Part shown: positions 34,293 through 41,860 of the stretch, piece by piece
How positions within the stretch are numbered: the stretch's first letter is position 1
Layout of the letters: the number at the start of each line of letters is the position of its first letter
Assembly: GCF_900996225.1 (NCBI RefSeq)
Contig: NZ_CAAJGL010000068.1
Coordinates: 558,001 to 622,000 of the forward strand
Source: Paraburkholderia sp. BCC1884
GTDB taxonomy: Bacteria > Pseudomonadota > Gammaproteobacteria > Burkholderiales > Burkholderiaceae
Reading direction: 5' to 3'
DNA length: 64,000 nucleotides
The notes under the pieces: model-generated
What the model saw: only the letters and a program-made list of their open reading frames with translations
Databases searched by the model: none
What the model was told of the DNA's origin: nothing
Translations under genes and position numbers: made by a program

Positions 34293-35636
34293 TCATCGCG
34301 GCTTCACGCACCGAAATCCTGCGTACACGTACTGATAATGCGGCTGAAACCAGTTTCGGAAAGCAGGCCGCAACATGCATTGCGCGGTCCGTGCCGAGCC
34401 GCCTTTGATAACGTAGTGCTGGCCGTCGAAAAAGTTGGCCGAATAGCCGAGATAAAACGGAAACGCTTCGAATCCGGGTAAGGCGTCGAATACGGTCGAC
34501 GTCCATTCCCAGCCGTTGCCGAACTGGCCTTCCACGCCGAATGCGCTGACGTTGTCCGGATGCGCGTCGACTGGTTTGGGGTCCCAGCTGCGGAAATCGA
34601 AATTACCCGACGCGGCGTGTGGCGCACCGTGAGCCGCGCGTTGCCATTGCGCCTCGGTGGGCAGCGTCTTGCCGGCCCAGCGGGCGTAAGCGTTGGCTTC
34701 GGCATGGCTGACGTAGGCGGGCCAGTCGAGCGGCAGCGGCACTTCGTCGAACATGGTGCGCAGCAGCCAGGCGTCGTGCTTGCCGTTTGTGTCGCTCGCG
34801 TCGCTTGCGTCGTTTGCCTCGAGCCGCGACCAGCAGGCCGGATGGTCGATCTGTTCGGCTTCTCTCCACGCCCAATCCGGCGCCGACCACCACTTCGGCT
34901 CGCGATAACCACCTGCAGCGATGAACGCCAGAAATGCGCCGTTCGTCACCATATAGCGGTCGATCTCGAAAGCGGGCACGTCGACGCGCAACTCGCCGAA
35001 CTCGTTGTCCCAGCCAAATTGCCCAGCCTCGCGCGACATGCCCAGCACGGTCGAACCCGCCGGTATGCGGACCATCGACGACAAGCTGTGATCGCGCCCG
35101 GCATGCGTCACCGCCGCTTCGCGCAACTCGGTGACCTTCTGCGCGAGCGGCAGTTGGTGAAGCATGTATGCCAGCGTCTCGGCATGCATCAGCCGATGTT
35201 CGATCGCAACGTTCAGCAATTGCTCCGAAGTCTCGGCTTGTGCGCCGTCGTGGCCGAGGCGCGCCGCGGCTGTCATGGCGCCGAGTTGCCGATCGATCTG
35301 TTCCCGGGCCCGCGACGTGTACGCGTGCACGGTATCGAGCGACGGCCAGTCGCTGGGTTGGTCGGTCGGAAAACCGCCGTCGACGGGATCGATGCCGAAG
35401 GCAAACAGTTCGTCGAGAGCCGGGTCGAAAGCAGGCAGATCACACAGGCGCTGATCGAACAGATTGCGATCGAAGGCTTCAAGGTGGCCGATATAAAAGA
35501 CGATCCGGTGACGCTCGCGGATCGGCCGTTCATATAGAAACTCGGGTTTGACGATGGAAAACAGCGCGTCAGTGACCTGACGCGCGTCGATCAGACGCTG
35601 GACGAGCGGATGGTGCGGGGCAGGGTCGCGATTCAT
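34293..35636 (-). CDS. EgtB/SenA-like nonheme-iron enzyme (DinB plus FGE-sulfatase domains)
   Basis: A 447-residue protein with the domain order of ergothioneine sulfoxide synthase EgtB and selenoneine synthase SenA. The N-terminal DinB_2 part has GHLEAFDRNLF and the iron triad pattern HRLMHAETL (HxxxHxE). The C-terminal FGE-sulfatase domain has ALPTEAQWQRAAH-type and GNGWEWTSTVF motifs and ends YVYAGFRCVKPR. Such enzymes couple a sulfur or selenium nucleophile to trimethylhistidine using O2. No egtD, senB or selD lies nearby, so the substrate is open. AAGGAG lies 12 bases before the ATG chosen. A variant role in histidine-like thiol chemistry is likely. Confidence 0.7.
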   Translation of the reverse strand: MNRDPAPHHPLVQRLIDARQVTDALFSIVKPEFLYERPIRERHRIVFYIGHLEAFDRNLFDQRLCDLPAFDPALDELFAFGIDPVDGGFPTDQPSDWPSLDTVHAYTSRAREQIDRQLGAMTAAARLGHDGAQAETSEQLLNVAIEHRLMHAETLAYMLHQLPLAQKVTELREAAVTHAGRDHSLSSMVRIPAGSTVLGMSREAGQFGWDNEFGELRVDVPAFEIDRYMVTNGAFLAFIAAGGYREPKWWSAPDWAWREAEQIDHPACWSRLEANDASDASDTNGKHDAWLLRTMFDEVPLPLDWPAYVSHAEANAYARWAGKTLPTEAQWQRAAHGAPHAASGNFDFRSWDPKPVDAHPDNVSAFGVEGQFGNGWEWTSTVFDALPGFEAFPFYLGYSANFFDGQHYVIKGGSARTAQCMLRPAFRNWFQPHYQYVYAGFRCVKPR

Positions 35637-35766
35637 TTCGCCATGTCTCCTTGCGGGGGACGGACTAAAGACTGTACCCGCTCGCAGGAGCCATGCCAAG
35701 CCGAAAGCGCGCTATCCGAGGCTGAACCGGGCGCCTGGCGGCGCGTCGGGAACCCGGCTGGCCGGT

Positions 35767-36570
35767 TTAGACCTGCCGCAGCGCTTCCAGATCGACGATC
35801 CGGATGTGCTTGCCTTGTGTGTCGATCAGGCCGCGTTTTTGAAATCTTGACAGGGTGCGGCTGACGGTTTCAAGCGTCATGCCGAGATAGCTGCCCATGT
35901 CTTCGCGTGTCATACGCAGGTTGAATTCCGACCACGAATAGCCGCGTTGTGCGTTGCGTTCCGACACGTCAAGCAGAAATGCGGCAACCCGTTCGTCTGC
36001 TGACAGCGACCCGAGCACCATCATCTGCGCGGCCTCGCGGACGATCTGCTCGCCCATCAGTTTGTGCAGGCGCTCCTGCATGGAGCCGATTTCGCGGCAC
36101 AGCGACTTCAGCGCAGTGTAAGGGACGATGCAGACGGTGCTGTCTTCGAGTGCGAGGGCGCTGCAAGCATGCGTGTCGTCGCTGATGCCGTCGAGACCGA
36201 GCGCCTCGCCGGCCAGCCGCAGGCCGGTGACCTGTTCGCGTCCGTCGCGGTGCGCCATGATCGTTTTCATGGAGCCGGAGCGTACCGCGTAAATATTCTC
36301 GAAGTGGTCGCCGCTGCGATACAGCGCCTCGCCGCGTTGCACCGAGCGCGCGGAGCAGATCAGCGTTTCGAGTTTCGTCAGTTCGTCGGGCGACAAACCT
36401 TGAGGCATGCAGAGTTGTCGCATCGCGCAACTCGAACAACGTGCCGTAGTGCGCGCGGTTGCCCGCACGGGAGTCGCACGTCGGCGGGTGCGCGGCGGCA
36501 ATGAATTTGCGGTGGAGTCGGGAGCGTCGGCAGCGTCGGCAGGGCGAGTAACAGCGGTAGGAGTGAGCAT
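35767..36570 (-). CDS. fnr: Oxygen-sensing Crp/Fnr regulator with iron-sulfur ligands
   Basis: A 267-residue Crp/Fnr protein. Three N-terminal cysteines (C45, C48, C54: CSSCAMRQLC) and one in the sensor domain (C147, DSTVCIVP) reproduce the C20-C23-C29-C122 set that binds [4Fe-4S] in E. coli FNR. The C-terminal HTH (MTREDMGSYLGMTLETVSRTL) keeps E-x-x-S-R, the residues that read TTGAT half-sites. It should therefore dimerise and bind DNA when oxygen is low. The start could lie 48 bases upstream (ATG at 36618). A universal stress protein gene follows upstream on the same strand. Confidence 0.9.
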   Translation of the reverse strand: MLTPTAVTRPADAADAPDSTANSLPPRTRRRATPVRATARTTARCSSCAMRQLCMPQGLSPDELTKLETLICSARSVQRGEALYRSGDHFENIYAVRSGSMKTIMAHRDGREQVTGLRLAGEALGLDGISDDTHACSALALEDSTVCIVPYTALKSLCREIGSMQERLHKLMGEQIVREAAQMMVLGSLSADERVAAFLLDVSERNAQRGYSWSEFNLRMTREDMGSYLGMTLETVSRTLSRFQKRGLIDTQGKHIRIVDLEALRQV

Positions 36571-36776
36571 GTTCTGCAGCCATTTGTCAGGGTAGTGAAG
36601 GATTGTCCCACCGCCCATGGCCGCCGCTTCGCGACAAAATGACGCGCTTGGTCGTTTAGGGGTATTGAGCAATGTCACGCCGAGCGTTCGTCGCTTTGGA
36701 TATGGACTGCTATGTATCGTCAAATGATGGCTGGAGCGCGCAACGGCGACGGTCCGTCGCGTTGCGCGTAGCCGGT

Positions 36777-37247
36777 TCAGGCGGCGGCTTCGCTCTCGCG
36801 GCCGGCTGCGGATGGGATCAGCAGCACCGGCAAGGTGGCCTGGCGGATGCAGCGTTCGGCGACGCTACCCAGAATCAGGCGCTGGAAGCCACGCCGTCCG
36901 TGTGTGCCCATCACGAGCAGGTCGGCGTTGAACGCGGCAGCCGCCTTCAGTACCGCGACCGAGACATCGTCGAGCGACGACGCTTCGCCGACCACAAGGT
37001 CGCCTTTCACACCTTGCTCAGCCATGATTTTGGCGAATTCCGCGCCGAGTTCCTTACCTTCCTCGACGAGACGGTTGCGCAGCACCGAAGGATCGTAGCC
37101 CGGCGCTTCGAAATACATGGGCGTGTTCTCGACGACGTAGAAAGGTTGCAGCACCGCGCCCGACGATTTGGCCAGCGCGAGCGCGGCGTCGAAAGCGCGG
37201 CGCGAAGTGTTGCTGCCGTCGACCGCAACGAGAATGCGTGTGTACAT
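36777..37247 (-). CDS. Universal stress protein (UspA family)
   Basis: A 156-residue Usp-domain protein with the typical opening [26 protein letters not shown] and the ATP-binding signature [18 protein letters not shown] (G-2x-G-9x-G-S/T), so it is probably the nucleotide-binding, cytosolic class. Such proteins support survival in starvation, low oxygen and other stress. It is next to fnr, and the upstream region has a one-sided match to an FNR site about 78 bp from the start. This fits anaerobic induction known for usp genes in several proteobacteria, although it remains to be shown here. Confidence 0.9.
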   Translation of the reverse strand: MYTRILVAVDGSNTSRRAFDAALALAKSSGAVLQPFYVVENTPMYFEAPGYDPSVLRNRLVEEGKELGAEFAKIMAEQGVKGDLVVGEASSLDDVSVAVLKAAAAFNADLLVMGTHGRRGFQRLILGSVAERCIRQATLPVLLIPSAAGRESEAAA

Positions 37248-37318
37248 GATGACTCCGCTTCTGAGAGATCCAGCTCCTATTGGAGCTTAAATGATTGCTG
37301 AAAAAGATGCATCGCGCC

Positions 37319-37332
37319 AAGATGTAAATCAA
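37319..37332 (-). promoter_or_regulatory. Candidate FNR box upstream of the usp gene
   Basis: AAGAT-GTAA-ATCAA: the right half-site matches TTGAT-N4-ATCAA exactly and the left has two mismatches. Its centre is about 78 bp upstream of the usp start. A class II arrangement would put transcription start near 37284. One of several possible readings; a promoter assay would decide. Confidence 0.35.
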
Positions 37333-37494
37333 ACATCTGTCAAATTTTTCGATAAACCACACTTCACGGCTGAGGGCCGACCAGCATGGCTTGCCGGCCG
37401 GCGAGTCAAGCCGGGACGCATACATCGGATCGAGTTTGAGGAAAGTTTGCCTTACAATCGATCCCTATTCAGACAAGCTGTTTCAGCCCCGCTG

Positions 37495-38184
37495 ATGAAC
37501 GAGCGCAAAACCACGGGCTTGCCCGAGAAGATCTACGGCGACATCCTCAATCGCATTCTCGAGGGCGAGTACAAGGAAGGGGAGCGCCTGCCGACCGAGC
37601 ATGCGCTGGCGGAGCGCTTCGCGACGTCCCGGCCGACGGTGCGCGAAGCCTTGGCGCGCTTGCGGGCGGACGGCATCATCATGACGCGGCACGGCTCGGG
37701 CACCACCGTTGCGCGTCGGCCCGATCCGGACGTGCGCCGCTTCGCGCCGCTGGAAACGCTGTCCGACATCCGTCGCTGTTACGAATTTCGCATCGTGACG
37801 GAGGCTGGCGCCGCCGAGCAGGCCGCGCTCAAAGCAGATGCTGACGACATCGCCGCCATCCAGCACGCCTGGGATCAACTGGAGCGCATCGTCGAAACGC
37901 AGGGGATCGGCGCGCAGGACGACTTCATGTTCCATCTTGCGGTGGCGCGCGCCTCGAAGAACCCGTTTTTCATCACGGTGATGTCGTTCATTGAAGAACA
38001 GATTCTGTTCAGCATGAATCTGTCGCGCAATCTGTCGCTCGTGAAGACGGTGGAGCGGCAGCGGCTCGTGCAGGCTGAGCATCTCGCCGTGCTCGCCGCG
38101 ATTCGTTCCAGGGACGCTGCGGGCGCTGCGGGCGCGATGCGCGCTCACCTCGAGAATGCGCTCGAACGGATGTTTGGCTCCTGA
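37495..38184 (+). CDS. GntR/FadR-family transcriptional regulator
   Basis: A 229-residue GntR regulator: HTH at about 24-70 (LPTEHALAERFATSRPTVREALARLRADGIIMTRHGSGTTV) and an FCD ligand-binding domain, including DDFMFHLAVARASKNPFF and AEHLAVLAAIRSRD, with the usual metal/ligand Asp and His residues. The translated region upstream (from 37291) lacks coding character, so the ATG at 37495 is chosen. It is divergent from usp and convergent with braI, with a strong hairpin between. Targets not evident from neighbours. Confidence 0.87.
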   Translation: MNERKTTGLPEKIYGDILNRILEGEYKEGERLPTEHALAERFATSRPTVREALARLRADGIIMTRHGSGTTVARRPDPDVRRFAPLETLSDIRRCYEFRIVTEAGAAEQAALKADADDIAAIQHAWDQLERIVETQGIGAQDDFMFHLAVARASKNPFFITVMSFIEEQILFSMNLSRNLSLVKTVERQRLVQAEHLAVLAAIRSRDAAGAAGAMRAHLENALERMFGS

Positions 38185-38211
38185 GCGAAGCGGCGTGAGG
38201 CACGCGTTGAA

Positions 38212-38236
38212 TGCAGCGCGCCATTGGCGCGCTGCA
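38212..38236. terminator. Bidirectional hairpin between gntR and braI
   Basis: TGCAGCGCGCC and GGCGCGCTGCA pair as an 11-bp perfect stem with an ATT loop between two convergent genes. No clear T-run follows, so it is a GC-rich terminator candidate or insulator. Confidence 0.5.
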
Positions 38237-38284
38237 CAGCCGACTGGCCTCGGGTCGTGACCTTCTGTGAATTTTATGTGACCG

Positions 38285-38878
38285 TTATGCCGCCGCGGCC
38301 ATCTGCCCGAACAACGCGGTTCGGGTTTTCAGACTCACCGCGATATCCAACGCCACGGCCCGCTCCACGCCGATCTGCAGCGGCGCCCCGAGGCGGGTGA
38401 TCTCGATGCCGGTCTTGCGTAGCAAGCGCTCGATCGGCGTGGTGGTCACCGTGACATAGCGCGTGATGCCCATCTGGTCCGCGAACGTCACCAGTTCGTG
38501 GATGGCGCGCATCGTTACGTCGGCAAAACCAAACGACTGTTCCTCGCCGCCGGTTTCGATCGCGAACCGGCTGAGTTCCCAGATGTGCCGCCCGAGCGGC
38601 GCCTCCGCGCCATGGAGCAATTGCGGGAACGTGTCCTTGAGCATATTCGGGCCTTCGGTCGGCATCAGGCGCCAACATCCCCGCACCTGCCGATCGTCGC
38701 CTTGAATCAGCATGTAGTGCGGCCCGAGCGCGTCGTAACCGTCGATCTCCATACCCGCGATGGTCGGAATCTCCCAGCCGAGGCGGCCGTGAAACACCCG
38801 TGCCCGCAGGCGATACATCTCGTTGATGTCGGCGTTGTCGAATTCCTGACGCATTCCAATCCGGATTGCAGTTTGCAT
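38285..38878 (-). CDS. braI: Acyl-homoserine-lactone synthase
   Basis: LuxI-family autoinducer synthase of 197 residues. It makes an N-acyl-homoserine lactone from S-adenosylmethionine and an acyl-ACP. The invariant N-terminal residues are present: R25 and F29 (YRLRARVFHGRLGW), W35, E44, D46, D49 (MEIDGYDA) and R70 (GCWRLMPT). The neighbouring rsaL and luxR genes give the order of the Paraburkholderia braI-rsaL-braR system, known to make long-chain 3-oxo AHLs, so that product is inferred. AGGAG stands seven bases before the ATG. A lux box lies 69 bp upstream. Confidence 0.88.
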   Translation of the reverse strand: MQTAIRIGMRQEFDNADINEMYRLRARVFHGRLGWEIPTIAGMEIDGYDALGPHYMLIQGDDRQVRGCWRLMPTEGPNMLKDTFPQLLHGAEAPLGRHIWELSRFAIETGGEEQSFGFADVTMRAIHELVTFADQMGITRYVTVTTTPIERLLRKTGIEITRLGAPLQIGVERAVALDIAVSLKTRTALFGQMAAAA

Positions 38879-38922
38879 GACGTTCTCCTGAACGTGTTGG
38901 GGTACCCAATACGCAAGAAAAC

Positions 38923-38938
38923 TTATGCATTTTGAATC
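38923..38938. promoter_or_regulatory. Possible RsaL-binding half-site at the braI promoter
   Basis: TTATGCATTTTGAATC resembles the RsaL operator of Pseudomonas lasI (TATG-N-AA-N-TT-N-CATA) in its TATGCA half and central TT. It overlaps a CATAAG (-10-like, minus strand) at the distance expected from the lux box. Binding would block braI transcription. The match is partial. Confidence 0.3.
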
Positions 38939-38946
38939 GTTCTGCC

Positions 38947-38966
38947 ACCTACCTACCTGGATAGGT
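38947..38966. promoter_or_regulatory. lux box between braI and rsaL
   Basis: ACCTA-N10-TAGGT forms a 20-bp imperfect palindrome of the length and arm sequence (ACCT...AGGT) expected for LuxR-type binding. Its centre is 78.5 bp from the braI start and 76.5 bp from the rsaL start, so one box could activate both divergent genes. A CATAAG lies at the expected -10 position for braI, and GATAAC is a candidate for rsaL. Confidence 0.65.
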
Positions 38967-39032
38967 GTGCATGCTTATCGGATAACGCAGAATTCGAGAC
39001 AGGTATCCGCACACAACCGACAGGGCTCAAAA

Positions 39033-39350
39033 ATGGAACTTCTCGAAAATCACTGGCAACCGCAAACCGGTCTTCAAACCCGCCCGGCGGAGGCTTCGTC
39101 GGCGGTCGACCGCGTTCTGATCATTGCTTATCGCAAGAAGAAAAAGGAGAGCCAGCGCCGCTTCTGGGCACGCTTTGGCGTGACGCAGTCGCGTGGCAGC
39201 CGGTTCGAATCGGGCGCGGAAATTCCGGCGCCGGTGTCGATCCTGCTGGGCTTGTACTTCACCAAAACCGTGTCCGACGCCGACCTGGGCCGCGCCGAGC
39301 GGGTGTTGTACAGCCGCGAAGCCGCTGCCTTTCTCAACCCGGGTCAATAA
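39033..39350 (+). CDS. rsaL: RsaL-like quorum-sensing repressor
   Basis: A 105-residue small HTH protein, located between the AHL synthase and receptor genes in the arrangement of Pseudomonas and Paraburkholderia RsaL. The core SQRRFWARFGVTQSRGSRFESGAEIPAPV is the lambda-repressor-like HTH that recognises the synthase promoter. RsaL caps AHL production by repressing the synthase gene, giving homeostasis. The ATG is preceded by AGGG. Its 3' end overlaps the braR stop region by 17 bp on the other strand, so the two genes converge. Confidence 0.8.
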   Translation: MELLENHWQPQTGLQTRPAEASSAVDRVLIIAYRKKKKESQRRFWARFGVTQSRGSRFESGAEIPAPVSILLGLYFTKTVSDADLGRAERVLYSREAAAFLNPGQ

Positions 39351-40062
39351 GACCTAGCTGAGTTGCGATCACGGCCGCCGCGCGCCGCGAATTCACACCG
39401 AATTTCGTCCTGATGTTCTTCATGTGGAAGTTCACTACGGCTTCCGAACAACTCAGGATGTGGGAAATCTCCCATGTGGATTTGCCGCGCGCGGTCCATT
39501 TCAGGCATTCGCGTTCGCGCGGCGTGAGCTTGGGCAGCAAGGTCTGAGTGTGCGTATTCAAATGACGCTGGCTCGTGTCGATCACCAGATCGCGCAATAG
39601 CACGAGATTCGGCAATGCAACGTTGATGTGACGCCAGAATTCGTCGTTCGGATTGCTGTCGTTGACGAAACACATCATGCCCGCTTCCTGATTCGGACCA
39701 TGAATCGGCAGCGTGACGCCAGAGCGCAGGCCATGCGCGCGGGCCTCCTCATACATGGACTGCTGTGGTTCCGTCGTGAAAATGTCCGGCGACCAGATCA
39801 GCGGCGTCGCGCGCGTATGGCAATGCGCGACGGTCGGGTCGATGTGCATCATTCCCTGTTCGTCATACGTGCGCCGCCATTCCGGCGCGTAGGTGCTGCG
39901 AATGTAGGCGTCTTCGAGTCGGATGGTCGGGCGCGGCAGCATGGCGATCAACAGCCTGTCGAAGCCCCATGTCTCGGCAAGTCCCGTAATCGCGCCGAAC
40001 CAGGCCGCTTCATCCGCGGCGTCCAGCAACGGTGCCATCTGCTCGATAAAATGTAGCGACAA
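39334..40062 (-). CDS. braR: LuxR-family AHL receptor and regulator
   Basis: A 242-residue LuxR-type receptor. The AHL-binding domain has the conserved W (GLAETWGFD), YDEQGMMHIDP and WSPDIF elements, and the C-terminal HTH (LTPRERECLKWTARGKSTWEISHILSCSEAVVNFHMKNIRTKF) is of LuxR type. AHL bound protein should activate braI and rsaL from the lux box. The first possible start is TTG, with GAGAG nine bases upstream, and an in-frame ATG 24 bases later is an alternative. Symbol given from the operon layout. Confidence 0.87.
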   Translation of the reverse strand: MSLHFIEQMAPLLDAADEAAWFGAITGLAETWGFDRLLIAMLPRPTIRLEDAYIRSTYAPEWRRTYDEQGMMHIDPTVAHCHTRATPLIWSPDIFTTEPQQSMYEEARAHGLRSGVTLPIHGPNQEAGMMCFVNDSNPNDEFWRHINVALPNLVLLRDLVIDTSQRHLNTHTQTLLPKLTPRERECLKWTARGKSTWEISHILSCSEAVVNFHMKNIRTKFGVNSRRAAAVIATQLGLIDPG

Positions 40063-40660
40063 TTTTTTAACTCTCTCAGGCTCGCAAACGTCCCGTTGCG
40101 GTTAATCGCGGTACGGTTTTCCGTCCGGCTTTTATCTATACAAGATATCACTAAAAAATATTTCGCCAAGCCGGCACACTCTCCAGACCTAAAAGCCCAA
40201 TGGCCGCGGCCCCGCCGGGGACGTGAACGGCACGAACTTTATATAGGATTTACGAAACCAATTATCATTCCCCGCTCAATAACATGGGTAATTGTTCTTG
40301 TGCCGGCGTAATCATGCTTTTGATCGGCGACATTATCGGCGCTCCAATACGTTTGAACGCTAACGCCCACATGTCGGCAAAACCGCGCTTTTCTCCGCGA
40401 GCCACGACCGCTAGCGCGCAAGCGACGGCTTGCAGCTCGATATCCGCACGCGCTATTGTCATACAAAAGCCGCGCCTTGCGATCCGCCATCCACCTTAGG
40501 CACCGGTTTCCGACGCAGTCCCACTATGCCGCCGACATTGCCGCCAGCGCAATTCGACGTCGCCCGGGCATCATGCGAAGATCGACGACGCCGCGCGCAT
40601 CCGCCCGCGCCGACAGCGCAATCTCGCCAACCAACCCTACCGAACCGTCAACGCCTCCGC
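40063..40660. other. 598-bp AT-richer gap after braR
   Basis: No coding region can be supported here. It contains an ACGG-TTTT-CCGT palindrome near 40120 and A/T-rich runs (40140-40165) that may hold the braR promoter, on the minus strand. The SMP-30 frame is open from 40430, but its Pro/Arg-rich N-terminal 77 codons lack family similarity, so I treat them as leader. Confidence 0.5.
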
Positions 40661-41599
40661 ATGCCCGATACCAGCCGACGCTATCCCGACCCTTCCATCC
40701 GCGTGTTCGACCCGCGTTTTAAACCGCTGATTCTCGCCTCCGCTTCCGTCGAATGTCTGTCTCAGGGCGCGCGCTGGTCGGAAGGGCCGGTCTGGTTCGG
40801 CGACGGCCGTTATCTGTTGTGGAGCGATATTCCTAACGACCGCATTTTGCGATGGGACGAACCGAGCGGCGTGGTCACGACGTTCCGGCAGTCGTCGAAC
40901 AATGCCAACGGGCACACGCGCGATCGCGAGGGGCGCCTCGTCAGTTGTGAGCACCTGACGCGCCGCGTCACGCGCACCGGGTACGACGGCTCGATCACCG
41001 TGCTCGCGGACCGCTATCAGGGCAAGCGCTTCAATTCGCCGAACGATGTGGTCGTCAAATCCGACGGCTCGATCTGGTTCAGCGACCCCACCTTCGGGAT
41101 CGACAGTTTCTACGAAGGCGAGAAGCAGGCGTCGGAGTTGCCGGCCTGCGTCTACCGCGTGGATGGCCAATCCGGCGAGGTGACGATGGTCGTCGACGAC
41201 GTGCTCGGTCCCAACGGCCTCGCGTTTTCGCCGGACGAGTCGGTGCTCTACATCGTCGAATCCCGTGGCGAGCCGCGCAAGATCCGCGCGTTCGATGTCG
41301 ACGGCAAAGGTGCCACGCTGTCGAACAACCGCGTGCTGATCGACGCGGGACCGGGCACGCCGGACGGCTTTCGCGTCGACATTCACGGCAACCTGTGGTG
41401 CGGCTGGGGCATGGGCACCGACGAACTCGACGGCGTACGCGTCTTCACCGCGCAGGGCGAGCCCATCGGGCATATTGCCTTGCCGGAGCGTTGCGCGAAC
41501 GTCTGCTTCGGTGGACGTCATCGCAATCGCTTGTTCATGGCGGCAAGTCACGGTCTGTACGCCCTGTACGTCAACACGCAGGGTGTGCGCGGAGGCTGA
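40661..41599 (+). CDS. SMP-30/gluconolactonase-family hydrolase
   Basis: A 312-residue six-bladed beta-propeller of the SMP-30/gluconolaconase/LRE family, a metal-dependent lactonase. Signature stretches: SEGPVWFGDGRYLLWSDIPNDRILRWD, SPNDVVVKSDGSIWFSDPTFGI, GPNGLAFSPDESVLYIVES and PDGFRVDIHGNLW. The metal-ligand positions Glu (SEGP), Asn (SPND/GPNG) and Asp (PDGF) are all kept. No signal peptide. The chosen ATG gives MPDTSRRYPDPSIRVFDPRF. It may hydrolyse a sugar lactone. A four-gene ABC importer follows 261 bp later on the same strand, a possible link to uptake of its substrate. Confidence 0.87.
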   Translation: MPDTSRRYPDPSIRVFDPRFKPLILASASVECLSQGARWSEGPVWFGDGRYLLWSDIPNDRILRWDEPSGVVTTFRQSSNNANGHTRDREGRLVSCEHLTRRVTRTGYDGSITVLADRYQGKRFNSPNDVVVKSDGSIWFSDPTFGIDSFYEGEKQASELPACVYRVDGQSGEVTMVVDDVLGPNGLAFSPDESVLYIVESRGEPRKIRAFDVDGKGATLSNNRVLIDAGPGTPDGFRVDIHGNLWCGWGMGTDELDGVRVFTAQGEPIGHIALPERCANVCFGGRHRNRLFMAASHGLYALYVNTQGVRGG

Positions 41600-41750
41600 T
41601 CGCGTCATGCAAGTTGCCTGACAAGTGGCGGCGCGAGCGCGGCAAGCCCTCCGGGTTTGCCCTTTGATGCGGCGCGCAAACCGCTGGCGTGAGGGGATTT
41701 CCGCGAAAATTGGCGATTTTCACGAGGAGCGACGCGCCGCGAACATTTGC

Positions 41751-41780
41751 TTGACATCAGCTATTCCGCTTCGCTATGTT
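41751..41780 (+). promoter_or_regulatory. Sigma-70 promoter candidate for the ABC importer operon
   Basis: TTGACA, an 18-bp spacer and TATGTT, about 80 bp upstream of the solute-binding-protein start. The -35 is a perfect consensus and the -10 keeps T, A, T and the final T. Confidence 0.55.
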
Positions 41781-41860
41781 CCATGCAGAGACGAGAGCAG
41801 GACACCATGCGCGACTTACCTGGCCCGGTGTCCCTCCATACGAAGAAGCGAGGAGACGCA

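Noticed and set aside
40430..40660. 77-residue N-terminal extension of the SMP-30 lactonase
   Set aside because: Pro/Arg-rich translation of a non-coding leader; no signal peptide and no similarity to lactonase N-termini.
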